Positions 15,065 through 23,796 of a stretch of 37,847 nt of DNA are shown here, in pieces. The stretch covers positions 1 to 37,847 of the forward strand of contig CALXDZ010000116.1 in the NCBI GenBank assembly GCA_944387205.1, read 5' to 3'. The notes under the pieces were generated by a model, which was not told the DNA's origin, searched no databases, and saw only the letters and a program-made list of their open reading frames with translations. This stretch comes from an uncultured Oscillospiraceae bacterium. GTDB lineage: Bacteria > Bacillota > Clostridia > Oscillospirales > Oscillospiraceae. Positions within the stretch are counted from its first letter, which is position 1. Every line of letters starts with the position of its first letter. The position numbers were made by a program, and so were the translations under genes.

Positions 15065-15985
15065 ATGAATATTTCACAGGTGCTGGATGTTCTGGCGGTG
15101 GCAAAATATCAGAATTTCTCCCGGGCGGCGGAGCACCTGTTTCTCTCCCAGCCCGCCCTGTCCCAGCAGGTGCGGAAGCTGGAGGAGGAGCTGGGCTGTA
15201 CCCTGTTTCTGCGTACGCCCCAGGGAGTGTGCCTGACGGCGGAGGGGGAGCGCTTCTGCCAAAGCGCCCGGCAGGTGGCCCAGGGCTGGCAGGAGCTTCA
15301 GCAGGTGGCCGGGGAGCTGACGGCCCGCCCGGTGGAGCCCCTGCGGGTGGGGCTGGGAGCCCGGGTCTACTCCAATGGCCTTTTCGACCCGGTGGTGGCC
15401 TATTTTGATGCCCATCCGGAGGTGGAGGTCACCTTCATCACCGACATCAGCGGCAGCATCCTGGAGGAGCTGGAGGAGGGGCGGATGGACGTGGCACTGG
15501 ACCGGCTGCCGCCGCCCAACCTGATCCCCGGCGGAGACCGGTTTTACTGGCGGGAGCTGCTGGAGGAGCGTCAGTGCATCCTCCTGTCCCGGGACGATCC
15601 CCGCAGCCGTCAGGAGCATTTGTCCTTCCGGGACCTCCAGGGCAGCACTCTGGTTACCGGCGCCAAAGGCTCTTTAGAGGACCGGATCATGATGCAGGAC
15701 TGCCGGGACTACGGCATCACTCTGGTGAAATCCTACCGTTCCGACAACATCTCCACCATCATGGGGCTGGTGCGCCGGGGGAAGGGGTTTGTCATTGGCC
15801 CGAAGTCCTTTGTGGAGTACTTCGGCGTGGCGGCGGTGCCCATGCTGCCGGAGGTCCACATCGCCCTGAGCTTTATCTGCCTGCGGAAAAAGGCCCAGGA
15901 CCCGTATCTTGCCTCCTTCCTGGCGTATCTGACAGAGCTTTGCCGGGAGAAAACCATGCCGACGTCTCTCCTGATAGAAACGTAA
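15065..15985 (+). CDS. LysR-family transcriptional regulator
   Basis: A 306-residue LysR-type regulator. The winged helix-turn-helix occupies residues 1-60, with FSRAAEHLFLSQPALSQQVRKL as the core, then the usual linker helix and a two-lobed effector-binding domain from about residue 90 (PLRVGLGARVY onward). The start ATG at 15065 has GGAGGA six bases upstream; longer in-frame starts would add a non-family extension. It is transcribed divergently from iorA and so very probably controls the ior operon in response to an aromatic amino acid or its oxo-acid. A possible second target is the amidohydrolase-transporter pair downstream on the other strand. Effector identity is inference only. Confidence 0.93.
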   Translation: MNISQVLDVLAVAKYQNFSRAAEHLFLSQPALSQQVRKLEEELGCTLFLRTPQGVCLTAEGERFCQSARQVAQGWQELQQVAGELTARPVEPLRVGLGARVYSNGLFDPVVAYFDAHPEVEVTFITDISGSILEELEEGRMDVALDRLPPPNLIPGGDRFYWRELLEERQCILLSRDDPRSRQEHLSFRDLQGSTLVTGAKGSLEDRIMMQDCRDYGITLVKSYRSDNISTIMGLVRRGKGFVIGPKSFVEYFGVAAVPMLPEVHIALSFICLRKKAQDPYLASFLAYLTELCREKTMPTSLLIET

Positions 15986-15988
15986 GAA

Positions 15989-16029
15989 AGCACCCGGCGG
16001 ACCGATAGAGTCCGCCGGGTGCTTTTTTA
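15989..16029. terminator. Bidirectional terminator, lysR and nhaC-like gene
   Basis: A perfect 14-bp stem (AGCACCCGGCGGAC at 15989-16002, partner at 16010-16023) with a 7-base loop is followed by TTTTTTATTT on the plus strand and by TTTC on the minus strand. It separates two convergent genes. Confidence 0.88.
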
Positions 16030-16038
16030 TTTAGGCGC

Positions 16039-17454
16039 TTAGAGAATGAAACCGGCAATCACGTACAGCACCATGGACACGCCGGCAAAGCACAGGACAT
16101 AGGGGGCCTGGGTCTTGACGTGGTCGATGATGTTGCAGCCGGTGGTGGCGCAGGACATGATGGTGGTGTCGGAAATGGGGGAGGAGTGGTCGCCGAAGAT
16201 GGAGCCGCCGAACATGGCACCGGCCACCAGCGGCACGTTCACGCCCATGTTGATGGCCATGGGGATGGCGATGGTGCCCATGATGGCCATGGTGCCCATG
16301 GAGGTGCCGGTGGCAAAGGACAGCAGCATGGAGATGATGAAGGTCAGCAGAGGCAGCAGGGCGGGAGTCAGCAGCTGCATGAAGATGGAGGAGAGGTAGT
16401 TGCCGGTGTCCAGGCTCTTGACCAGGGTGCCCATGGTCAGGCCGAAGAGCAGCACGAAGAAGATAGGCAGCATGGTGGACATACCCCGGATGATCTCGTT
16501 GATCAGCTGATCCAGGGTGAAGAGCCGCTCCACCATGCACATGGCGGAGATCACCAGCAGAGAGATCATGCAGCCCCACAGAAGAGCCTGCATACCGTCA
16601 CCCTGGGTGGGATTGCCGGCGCCGGAGACGCACAGGGACACCAGGATGGTGACGATCATCACCAGCATGGGAATGAGCATGTTCTTGGCCCGGGGCTTGG
16701 CGCCGCTGACGGGGGCGTTGGCCTCGGCAGCCTCACTGTCCACGGAGGCGGGATCGTCCAGCTCACCGGTGGTGGCTGCCCGCTGCTCGGCTTTGCGCAT
16801 GGGGCCGAAGTCCAGGGGGAACAGCGCCACCACCAGGGCAAAGACCACCGCGATGATGCAGTAGAAGTTCAGGGGGATGGACTCAATGAGCACAGTGATG
16901 GCATCCTCCTCAGCCACGCCGCCGGAGGTGAGGTAGCCGATCATGGAAGCCAGCCAGCCGCTGAGGGGGAAGAGCACACACCAGGGGGTGGAGGTGGTAT
17001 GTACCAGGAAGGCTGCCTTCTCGTGGGGCAGCTTCAGGCTGTCATTGAGGGGACGGGAGACGGAGCCGGTGACCATGCAGCTCAAAGAGCCCGAGGTGAA
17101 CACCACGATGCCCAGCAGCCAGGTGAACAGAGCCGCCGCCCGCTTGGAGCGGATGATGCCCTTTTTCTTCACCATGATGTCCACAAAGCCCTCGATGCCG
17201 CCGGAGCGCTCGATCATGTGGATCAGGGCACCGATGAGCAGCATGGACAGCAGCACGATGGTGTTGCCGCTGCTGGCGAAGGTGTTCACCAGACCGTAGA
17301 AGGTGTCATTGAGGCCCACGATGGGGTTGAAGCCGCACAGAATGAGGCAGGCCAGGAAAATACCGATGAGCAGGGAGATAAACACGTTTTTGAGCACCAG
17401 CGCCAGAACGATGGTGACCAAAGGGGGAACGATGGACCAGAATCCATATTGCAT
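16039..17454 (-). CDS. NhaC-family Na+/H+ antiporter-type transporter
   Basis: A 471-residue polytopic membrane protein of the NhaC family, with about 10-12 hydrophobic segments. Signature pieces include the GSLSCMVTGSVSRPLND loop, a GTSMGTMAIMGTIAIPMA helix and the GDHSSPISDTTIMSCATTGC segment typical of NhaC-like carriers. Members exchange sodium for protons, and some relatives carry organic acids or amino acids in exchange for cations. The ATG at 17454 has GGAGG eight bases upstream; an in-frame TTG further up is rejected. It lies 58 bases downstream of the amidohydrolase gene on the same strand, and probably shares its promoter. That pairing suggests a role linked to uptake of the amidohydrolase substrate or release of its product, but sodium homeostasis cannot be excluded. 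Confidence 0.88.
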   Translation of the reverse strand: MQYGFWSIVPPLVTIVLALVLKNVFISLLIGIFLACLILCGFNPIVGLNDTFYGLVNTFASSGNTIVLLSMLLIGALIHMIERSGGIEGFVDIMVKKKGIIRSKRAAALFTWLLGIVVFTSGSLSCMVTGSVSRPLNDSLKLPHEKAAFLVHTTSTPWCVLFPLSGWLASMIGYLTSGGVAEEDAITVLIESIPLNFYCIIAVVFALVVALFPLDFGPMRKAEQRAATTGELDDPASVDSEAAEANAPVSGAKPRAKNMLIPMLVMIVTILVSLCVSGAGNPTQGDGMQALLWGCMISLLVISAMCMVERLFTLDQLINEIIRGMSTMLPIFFVLLFGLTMGTLVKSLDTGNYLSSIFMQLLTPALLPLLTFIISMLLSFATGTSMGTMAIMGTIAIPMAINMGVNVPLVAGAMFGGSIFGDHSSPISDTTIMSCATTGCNIIDHVKTQAPYVLCFAGVSMVLYVIAGFIL

Positions 17455-17512
17455 ACCAAAGACCTCCAATTACCAGATTGATGTGATTTTTCCGTTAGGG
17501 CAGGAACTGGGC

Positions 17513-18874
17513 TTATCCTCGGACCGAGCGGCCCAAATCCCCCTGGACGATCTTGCCGTCCCGAGCCGCCAGGCGGCCGCCCAGGAAGACGTAGTCGATG
17601 CCCACGGGGGGCAGTGTGGGCTCCTCAAAGGTGGCCTGATCGGCCACCCGCTCCGGGTCGAAGATGACAAGGTCGGCGTCGGCGCCCGCGTTCAAGCGTC
17701 CCTTTTGGGCCAGACGCAGCTTTTCCGCCGGCATGGCTGTCATCCGGGCGATGGCGTCGTAGAGGGCCATCTTGCCCGGCCGGACAAACTCCGAGAGCAG
17801 CCGGGGGAAGGAACCAGCTGCCCGGGGATGGCCCTGGCCGTAGTTCATGATGCCGTCGCTGGCCAGCATGACGTCGGGGTGGGAGAAGGCCAGGTCCACG
17901 TCGCTTTCTTTCATGACGTAGCACACCGTCAAGCACTCCGGTTCGTCCCGGCGGACCTCGTCGAAGATCTCCTTGGTGCAGCGACGGCCCTTGTACTTGC
18001 CCTGGCTGAGCTCGATGACATCGTAGTCACAGTGGTAGCGCTCCAGCCAGCCCTCGTCATAGGTGGTGGAGCCCAGGGCGGTGGAGAAGGCGTAGTAGGG
18101 GTAGCAGTCACAGCTGACCCGCAGGCCGTTCATGTGATACTCGTCTACCAGCTGAAGGAACTCCTCCATCTGGCCAAAGCCAGCCATGGAACCGATGTGG
18201 GACACCTGGACCGGCAGCCCCAAATCCCGGCCCACATCCAGAAATTCCCGGGCGGCGTCCATGATCTCCCCGGCGTCACTGCGCAGGTGGGCGGCGATGA
18301 GCTTGTCCTGGCGGCGGCATACTGCTGCCGTCCGTTCCAGCTCCCGGCGGTCAATGCCTGGAGAATAGCGGATGCCGTAGGAGACGCCAAGGCACCCGCC
18401 CTCCAACGCCTGGGCCAGCTCCCGCTCCATGGCGGCGAGCTCATCTTCCGTCACCGGGGTGTACTTGTCGTCGTGGCCGGCTCGCTCCCGGAAGAAGGCC
18501 TCGCCCGCCAGCATACCCACGTTCACCGCGGCGCCATAGCGGTCCACCAGGTCCAGGTACGCCACCGGGTCATACTGGCTGATGCCGCACTGGCCGCCGA
18601 TGGCGGTGGTGACGCCCATGCGGAGCATACAGTTGAAGATGGCGGTCTCCTCGGTGTTCACCAGACGGCCGTCGGGGGCCACCGGGTCCTCGTGCATGTG
18701 GATGTCGATGAAGCCGGGGGTGACCACCCGTCCCGCGGCATCCACCACCTGGTCCGCCGGAGGCTCCTGCCGGGTCACCAGGGCCACCCGGCCATCCTCC
18801 AGCAGCAGGTTCAGTCTGGCCTGGACCCGATTGCACGGGTCAATGACCAGACCATTTTTAATGAGCGTTTTCAT
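17513..18874 (-). CDS. N-acyl-D-amino-acid deacylase family amidohydrolase
   Basis: A 453-residue amidohydrolase-superfamily enzyme related to D-aminoacylases, which release D-amino acids from N-acyl derivatives. Metal and catalytic landmarks are GFIDIHMHEDP (the HxH pair), the GGQCGISQYDP cysteine segment, AAHLRSDAG, VQVSHIGSMAG and VMLASDGIMNYGQGHPR (catalytic aspartate). The C-terminal beta-sandwich returns with DADLVIFDPERV. No signal peptide is present, so it is cytosolic. The ATG at 18874 has an AAAGGA site and gives the usual KTLIKNGLVIDP start. It has its own promoter and leads an apparent two-gene operon with the NhaC-type transporter. A dihydroorotase-like or other N-acyl substrate remains possible. 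Confidence 0.88.
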   Translation of the reverse strand: MKTLIKNGLVIDPCNRVQARLNLLLEDGRVALVTRQEPPADQVVDAAGRVVTPGFIDIHMHEDPVAPDGRLVNTEETAIFNCMLRMGVTTAIGGQCGISQYDPVAYLDLVDRYGAAVNVGMLAGEAFFRERAGHDDKYTPVTEDELAAMERELAQALEGGCLGVSYGIRYSPGIDRRELERTAAVCRRQDKLIAAHLRSDAGEIMDAAREFLDVGRDLGLPVQVSHIGSMAGFGQMEEFLQLVDEYHMNGLRVSCDCYPYYAFSTALGSTTYDEGWLERYHCDYDVIELSQGKYKGRRCTKEIFDEVRRDEPECLTVCYVMKESDVDLAFSHPDVMLASDGIMNYGQGHPRAAGSFPRLLSEFVRPGKMALYDAIARMTAMPAEKLRLAQKGRLNAGADADLVIFDPERVADQATFEEPTLPPVGIDYVFLGGRLAARDGKIVQGDLGRSVRG

Positions 18875-18934
18875 GGTCAGGAAATCCTTTCCGCCCCGCT
18901 CGTCCACAAAAACGGGCGCGGCCGGTTTTTTACC

Positions 18935-18963
18935 ATGTTAAAGGGAAAAAGTGCATTCGTCAA
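18935..18963 (-). promoter_or_regulatory. Promoter of the amidohydrolase-transporter pair
   Basis: On the minus strand TTGACG (complement of 18958-18963), a 17-base spacer and TAACAT (complement of 18935-18940) form a near-consensus sigma-A promoter about 55 bases before the amidohydrolase start. Confidence 0.75.
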
Positions 18964-19041
18964 GAAAAATGACGCTGTCAGGGAGGGTTTTGTGGCGTTG
19001 AGAACAAAAAAACATCTCTCAGGCAGTGGAAAACTGGTAAA

Positions 19042-19078
19042 ATCCCCCGCCTTTCCAGTAAAACCGGAAGACGGGGGA
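19042..19078 (-). terminator. Terminator of the bceRS-type operon
   Basis: TCCCCCG at 19043-19049 pairs with CGGGGGA at 19072-19078, extended by a partly paired inner stem, and the minus strand continues ATTTTACC. It lies 15 bases after the histidine kinase stop. Confidence 0.65.
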
Positions 19079-19092
19079 CAGAGAAAACGGAT

Positions 19093-20079
19093 TCACTCCA
19101 CCACCTGGGGTGCGTTTTCCAGGTCCAGACGCACCAGGGTGCCCCGGCCGGGCCGGGAGGAGAGGGAGATGCTGTGGCCCAAGCGGTCCATGACCTGGCG
19201 GCACAGGTACAGTCCGATGCCGGTGGACTTGCGGTCCGAACGGCCGTTGAGGCCCGTAAAGCCCTTTTCAAACACCCGCGGCAGGTCCTCGGCGCGGATG
19301 CCGATGCCCGTGTCCATCACCACCAGGGTGGTGCCGTCGCCGTAGATGCGGATGGAGCCGCCCTCCGGGGTGTATTTCAGGGCGTTGGAGAGGAGCTGTT
19401 CCAGCACGAAGGACAGCCACTTGGCGTCGGTGAGGACTGTGCGGCCGGTCTCCTGAAAGTCCAGGGAGATGTGCTTGAGGATAAAGAGCCGGGCGAACTT
19501 CCGCACGGCGCCCCGGATGATGTCGTCCAGAGCGCAGCGGCGGAGCACATAGTCGGTGGTCTGACTGCCCAGGCGCAGATAGGAAAGGACCATCTCCACA
19601 TACTGCTCGATCTTCAAAAGCTCCGCCGCCAGGGGGCCGCTCTCCGCTCCAGCGCTCTGTACCAGCAGCTCCGCCGCGGCGATGGGGGTCTTGATCTGGT
19701 GGGCCCAGAGGGTATAATAGTCCAGCATGTCCCGGTAGCGGTCCTCGCTCTGGCTCTTAAGCGTGGAGCGATGGGCGCACACCGCCTGGAGCAGCGCCTG
19801 GTAGTCCGCCTCCAGGGCGTCCCGGGGAGCGGGCAGGGGCAGCTGGGGCAGCTCCACCGCCTTCAGGAGCTTTTGCAGCTGCCGGTGGCGGCGGGCATAG
19901 AGAAAGAGCCCCAGGAAAAAGGGCACCAGTCCGATCCCCAGGCACAGTCCGGCGGCATAGCCCACCGCCTCCGTCGGCAGATCGTAGAGGGAAAAGACCA
20001 GGGCGAAAACGGCGGCAAAGACCGCCAGCAGGGCAAGATACGGCGCCTGGCGCCGCAGGTAGGAGGGCAGCATGCGCAT
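19093..20079 (-). CDS. BceS-type intramembrane-sensing histidine kinase
   Basis: A 328-residue kinase of the BceS type that detects peptide antibiotics together with its ABC transporter. Two membrane helices (about residues 12-31 and 38-61) are joined by an extremely short outside loop, typical of intramembrane-sensing kinases with no sensor domain of their own. The phosphoacceptor is H127 in LWAHQIKTPIAAAE. The ATPase domain shows LEQLLSNALKYTPEG (N box), DTGIGI (G1) and KSTGIGLYL (G2). It starts three bases after the response regulator stop, with GGAGG inside that gene's end, so the two are translationally coupled. It presumably phosphorylates the regulator encoded just upstream. Confidence 0.93.
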   Translation of the reverse strand: MRMLPSYLRRQAPYLALLAVFAAVFALVFSLYDLPTEAVGYAAGLCLGIGLVPFFLGLFLYARRHRQLQKLLKAVELPQLPLPAPRDALEADYQALLQAVCAHRSTLKSQSEDRYRDMLDYYTLWAHQIKTPIAAAELLVQSAGAESGPLAAELLKIEQYVEMVLSYLRLGSQTTDYVLRRCALDDIIRGAVRKFARLFILKHISLDFQETGRTVLTDAKWLSFVLEQLLSNALKYTPEGGSIRIYGDGTTLVVMDTGIGIRAEDLPRVFEKGFTGLNGRSDRKSTGIGLYLCRQVMDRLGHSISLSSRPGRGTLVRLDLENAPQVVE

Positions 20080-20082
20080 CGC

Positions 20083-20757
20083 TCAGCCCTCCACCTGGTA
20101 GCCGGCGCCCTTGCGGGTGCGGATGAAGTCTCCCAGTCCAGCTGCGGCCAGCTTCTTGCGCAGCCGGTTGATGTTCACCGCCAGGGTGTTGTCGTCCACG
20201 AAGCTGTCGGAGGCCCACAGGCAGGTCATAATGGCCTCCCGGCTGACGATCTCCCCCCGGTGCTCCAGGAGCAGGCGCAGGATGCGGAACTCGTTTCGGG
20301 TCAGCTCCACCCGGGCCTGCCCCACGGTGAGGGAGGCGTCGGACAGGTTCAGCACCGCCCCGCCGCACTCCAGCAGCGGCGCCGCCGGGCCGAAGTCGTA
20401 GGTCCGGCGCAGCAGGGCCTGGACCTTGGCGGTGAGGACCGTGAGGTCAAAGGGCTTGGCCACGAAGTCGTCCCCGCCCATCTGCACGGCCATGACGATG
20501 TTCATATTGTCCGAGGCGGAGGAGAGAAAAAGGATGGGCACCTTGGAGACCTGCCGGATGGAGCGGCACCAGTGGTAGCCGTTGAAAAAGGGCAGGGAGA
20601 TGTCCAGGATCACCAGCTGGGGGTCAAAGGCGGCGAACTCCTCCAGCACGTGCTCAAAGTCCCGGCACTGCCGGACCTGATAGCCCCAGCCGCTCAGGTG
20701 GCGCTCCACCACGTCGGCGATGACGGCGTCGTCCTCTACGATAAAAATACGGTGCAT
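20083..20757 (-). CDS. BceR-type response regulator (OmpR class)
   Basis: A 224-residue OmpR-class regulator: receiver domain with the acidic pocket (D9, D10), phosphoacceptor D52 in VILDISLPFFNG and the lysine of FVAKPFDL near residue 102, followed by a winged-helix DNA-binding domain (about 125-224). The ATG at 20757 is chosen because AAGGAGGGG lies immediately upstream and MHRIFIVEDD is the standard start; longer in-frame starts read through the promoter region. It is first in the operon with the kinase and is divergent from the ABC transporter it is expected to activate. GTAAGG half-sites in the shared intergenic region (20827-20867) are the likely binding sites. Confidence 0.94.
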   Translation of the reverse strand: MHRIFIVEDDAVIADVVERHLSGWGYQVRQCRDFEHVLEEFAAFDPQLVILDISLPFFNGYHWCRSIRQVSKVPILFLSSASDNMNIVMAVQMGGDDFVAKPFDLTVLTAKVQALLRRTYDFGPAAPLLECGGAVLNLSDASLTVGQARVELTRNEFRILRLLLEHRGEIVSREAIMTCLWASDSFVDDNTLAVNINRLRKKLAAAGLGDFIRTRKGAGYQVEG

Positions 20758-20782
20758 AGCACCCCTCCTTTGCTGTTCTTGG

Positions 20783-20811
20783 AGCATAGCACCCGGCGGA
20801 GGAAAAGTCAA
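20783..20811 (-). promoter_or_regulatory. Promoter of the two-component operon
   Basis: On the minus strand TTGACT (complement of 20806-20811), a 17-base spacer and TATGCT (complement of 20783-20788) preceded by TGC form a strong, probably constitutive promoter with a very short leader. Confidence 0.8.
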
Positions 20812-20826
20812 CGCGCCCCGGCGGAG

Positions 20827-20903
20827 CCTTACAAAAGCGTAAGGAACGGGGCGGCAAGTGTAAGGAAAATCCATGGCACCGCGCCGGGACGGCATGGTAC
20901 AAT
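20827..20903 (+). promoter_or_regulatory. bceAB-type operator and promoter
   Basis: CCTTAC and GTAAGG form an inverted repeat with a 6-base centre (20827-20844). A third half-site repeats GTAAGGAA: copies at 20839-20846 and 20860-20867 are 21 bases apart, two helical turns. The -10 TACAAT is at 20898-20903, but the -35 region near 20874-20880 is poor, as expected for a promoter activated by a response regulator bound just upstream. Confidence 0.65.
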
Positions 20904-20933
20904 GGGGCCAAGATCCAAGAGGAGGATACGACC

Positions 20934-21701
20934 ATGGCACTATTGGAAGTACAGCATCTGCAAAAGGTCTACACCACCCGCTTCGGCGGCAACCAGGTGG
21001 AGGCCCTGCAAAACGTGAATTTCACTGTGGAGGCGGGGGAGTATGTGGCCATCATGGGCGAGTCGGGCTCCGGCAAGACCACCCTTTTGAACATCCTGGC
21101 CGCCCTGGATCGGCCCACCTCCGGAGAGGTCTATCTCAACGGCAAAGCCCTGTCCGACGTGCGGGAGCGGGACCTGGCGGCCTTCCGCCGGTCCCACCTG
21201 GGCTTCGTGTTCCAGGACTTCAACCTGCTGGACACCTTTTCCATCCAGGACAACATCTTTCTGCCCCTGGTGCTGGCGGGGGAGCGCTATGAGACCATGA
21301 AAAAGAAGCTGGAGCCCCTGGCCCGGCAGCTGGGCATCGGCGAGATCCTGACCAAGTACCCCTATGAGGTCTCCGGGGGCCAGAAGCAGCGCTCGGCGGT
21401 GGCCCGGGCCCTGATCACCGATCCCCAGCTGGTGCTGGCCGACGAGCCCACCGGCGCTCTGGACTCCCGGGCCTCGGACCGGCTGCTGGAGCTCTTTGAG
21501 GAGATCAACGCCGCCGGCCAGACCATCGTCATGGTGACCCACTCGGTGAAGGCGGCCAGCCACGCCGGGCGGGTGCTGTTCCTGCGGGACGGAAAGGTGT
21601 ATCACCAGCTCTACCGGGGAGAAGAGAAGCCGGAGGAGCAGTTCCGGCGCATCTCCGACACCCTGACCGTGCTGGCCCAAGGCGGTGAAGACCATGCGTA
21701 A
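20934..21701 (+). CDS. BceA-type ABC transporter ATP-binding protein
   Basis: The ATPase of a BceAB-type (MacB-related) transporter that protects against cell-wall-active peptides and signals to the kinase. In its 255 residues are the Walker A GESGSGKTT (42-50), Q-loop VFQDFN, signature VSGGQKQRSAVARAL, Walker B LVLADEPTGALDS and the H-loop VTHSVKAA. The variant signature serine-glycine-glycine is intact. GGAGG precedes the ATG by nine bases. Its last codons overlap the start of the permease gene, so production is coupled. Expression should depend on the response regulator encoded divergently. Confidence 0.96.
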   Translation: MALLEVQHLQKVYTTRFGGNQVEALQNVNFTVEAGEYVAIMGESGSGKTTLLNILAALDRPTSGEVYLNGKALSDVRERDLAAFRRSHLGFVFQDFNLLDTFSIQDNIFLPLVLAGERYETMKKKLEPLARQLGIGEILTKYPYEVSGGQKQRSAVARALITDPQLVLADEPTGALDSRASDRLLELFEEINAAGQTIVMVTHSVKAASHAGRVLFLRDGKVYHQLYRGEEKPEEQFRRISDTLTVLAQGGEDHA

Positions 21702-23712
21702 GGGCGGATTCTTTCCCCGGCTGGCGCTGGTGAACCTGGCCCGGAACCGGCGCTACTACGGGCCCTATCTCCTCTCCGGCATGGGCACCGCAGCCATGTA
21801 CTATATCCTGCGCTACCTGACAAACAGCGACATCGTGGCCTCTGTCCGGGGCGCCGGGTATCTCCAGGGCCTGATGGGGCTTGGGTGCATCGTAGTGGCT
21901 ATTTTCTCCGCCGTGCTGCTGCTCTATGCCAACAGTTTCGTCATGAAGCGGCGCCAGCGGGAGCTGGGCCTTTACCACATCCTGGGCCTGGAAAAGCGGC
22001 ACATCGCCCATGTGATGCTCTGGGAGACGCTGCTGTGCGCGGCGGTGGTGATTTTAGGCGGCATCCTGGTGGGCGTTGGACTGAGCAAGCTCATTTTGCT
22101 GGTGCTCCTCAAGCTCTCCCGCATTCCTGTTCAATTTGGCTTTGAGGTGAGCGTCCAGGGCATGTGGCACACGCTGTGCCTCTTCGCCGTGCTCTTTCTT
22201 CTGACGCTTCTCTGGAACCTGATTCGACTGGGCCGGGCCCAGGCCATCCAGCTGCTCCACGGCGCCCAGATGGGCGAGCGGGAGCCCAGGACCAGGAAGC
22301 TCTTGGTGGTGGTGGGCCTTTTGGCCCTGGCGGGAGGCTACGGCATCGCGCTGAAGGTCCAGGATCCCCTGGAGGCCTTTACGCTGTTTTTTGTGGCGGT
22401 GCTGCTGGTGATGCTGGGCACCTACTGCCTCTTCACCGCCGGGTCTGTGGCGGTGCTCAAGGGGCTGCGGGCCAATGAGACCTTTTATTACCAGACCCGC
22501 CACTTCATCTCCGTCTCCGGCCTTTTGTACCGGATGAAGCAAAACGCCGTGGGCCTTGCCAACATCTGCATCCTCTCCACCATGGTGCTGGTCACCGTGT
22601 CCACCACGGTGAGCCTGTACCTGGGCTGCGAGGAGACGCTGGACCGGATGTATCCTTACGATCTCCAGGTCAGCCAGGACCTGACACATCTGGACCAGCC
22701 CCTGGATCCCCTGACCCAGGAGCGGCGGCAGCAGGAGACGGAGGCCACCCTGGCGTGGGTCGATGGGCTGTTGGCGGACTCCGGCCTGACGGTGGAGCAC
22801 CTGAGCTGGTACACCGATGTCCGGGGCTACTATGTATACAGCGGCAACACCCTGGGCTGGGCGGGAGACGGCACCGATGTGGAGGTCCAGCTGGTGACGG
22901 CGGAGGACTATGCCCGGGTCACCGGCCGGGAGGCGGAGGTGGAGCCGGGGCAGGTGCTGCTCTACGGCCAGGGCATCGATGTGTCCAACACTTTCTATAT
23001 CGGTGATCGGCTCTTCCGCGTGGCTGAGCGGCTGGACCAGGGGCTGCGGCGCAACGACCCGGTGGTGGTCAGCGCCGACAACCGGGCCGAGCTGCTGGTG
23101 GTGATGGCGGACCGGCAGGAGATCGAGGAGATCCGGGCCATGAGTGAGCTGGACGAGGAGACGGCTGGGGTATGGTTCAGAGAGACCTTCCGCATCCAGA
23201 TGGACCTGGACGGCACCGAGGAGGAGAAGCTGGCCCTGGCCTGGGACATCCTGGAAGCGAATGTGGACGAGTCCGTCTATACCGTCACCAGCCGCCAGGA
23301 CAATGCCCAGGACCTTTACGCCATGTACGGCGGCTTCCTTTTCCTGGGTGTGTTCCTGGGCCTTTTGTTCCTGCTGGCCACGGCTCTCATCATCTACTAC
23401 AAGCAGGTCTCCGAGGGCTATGAGGACCAGCGCCGCTACCAGATCATGCGTCAGGTGGGCCTGACGGACCGGGAGGCCCGCAGTGCTATCCACAGCCAGA
23501 TCCTGCTGGTATTTTTCCTGCCCCTGGGGATGGCAGCGGTGCACATCCTGGCCGCCTTTCCCATGATCTCCAAGCTGCTGGGCCTGTTCCAGCTTCAGGA
23601 CATCCCCCTCTTCGCCGCCTGTACGGCGGGCACACTGGGGGCCTTCGCCCTGGTCTATGCCCTGGTCTATGGCCTGACGGCCCGGACCTACGGACGGATC
23701 GTAGGGACTTAA
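21694..23712 (+). CDS. BceB-type ABC transporter permease
   Basis: A 672-residue permease with the BceB plan: one N-terminal helix, a block of helices, a second block, then a large outside domain of about 220 residues (roughly 310-550) and three C-terminal helices, ten in all. The outside domain binds or senses the peptide-lipid complex in characterised members. The ATG at 21694 lies eight bases before the BceA stop, giving an overlapping arrangement; a GTG at 21685 is an alternative that adds three residues. The acidic outer domain (many Asp and Glu) is usual for handling cationic peptides. A strong hairpin terminator follows at 23725-23766. Confidence 0.94.
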   Translation: MRKGGFFPRLALVNLARNRRYYGPYLLSGMGTAAMYYILRYLTNSDIVASVRGAGYLQGLMGLGCIVVAIFSAVLLLYANSFVMKRRQRELGLYHILGLEKRHIAHVMLWETLLCAAVVILGGILVGVGLSKLILLVLLKLSRIPVQFGFEVSVQGMWHTLCLFAVLFLLTLLWNLIRLGRAQAIQLLHGAQMGEREPRTRKLLVVVGLLALAGGYGIALKVQDPLEAFTLFFVAVLLVMLGTYCLFTAGSVAVLKGLRANETFYYQTRHFISVSGLLYRMKQNAVGLANICILSTMVLVTVSTTVSLYLGCEETLDRMYPYDLQVSQDLTHLDQPLDPLTQERRQQETEATLAWVDGLLADSGLTVEHLSWYTDVRGYYVYSGNTLGWAGDGTDVEVQLVTAEDYARVTGREAEVEPGQVLLYGQGIDVSNTFYIGDRLFRVAERLDQGLRRNDPVVVSADNRAELLVVMADRQEIEEIRAMSELDEETAGVWFRETFRIQMDLDGTEEEKLALAWDILEANVDESVYTVTSRQDNAQDLYAMYGGFLFLGVFLGLLFLLATALIIYYKQVSEGYEDQRRYQIMRQVGLTDREARSAIHSQILLVFFLPLGMAAVHILAAFPMISKLLGLFQLQDIPLFAACTAGTLGAFALVYALVYGLTARTYGRIVGT

Positions 23713-23724
23713 AGGGACCAAAGA

Positions 23725-23766
23725 AAGTACCGGCTCCACCGCATATTGCGGCGGAGCCGGTACTTT
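23725..23766. terminator. Bidirectional terminator, bceB and lipoprotein gene
   Basis: An 18-19 bp stem with one mismatch (AAAGTACCGGCTCC arm from 23725, partner arm ending 23766) encloses a short ATATT loop and is flanked by T-tracts on both strands. It serves two convergent genes. Confidence 0.85.
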
Positions 23767-23796
23767 TTCTATGCGGATGCAGCGGCTGCGAATAAT

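Larger units (their letters stand above)
18875..19092. other. Intergenic: amidohydrolase promoter and histidine kinase terminator
   Basis: No credible gene is seen. The stretch contains the amidohydrolase promoter (18935-18963) and the terminator of the two-component operon (19042-19078), both on the minus strand. Confidence 0.6.

Noticed and set aside
18907-19092. A short plus-strand frame starting near 18935
   Set aside because: No ribosome site, it overlaps a minus-strand promoter and a terminator, and it continues into antisense of the histidine kinase.
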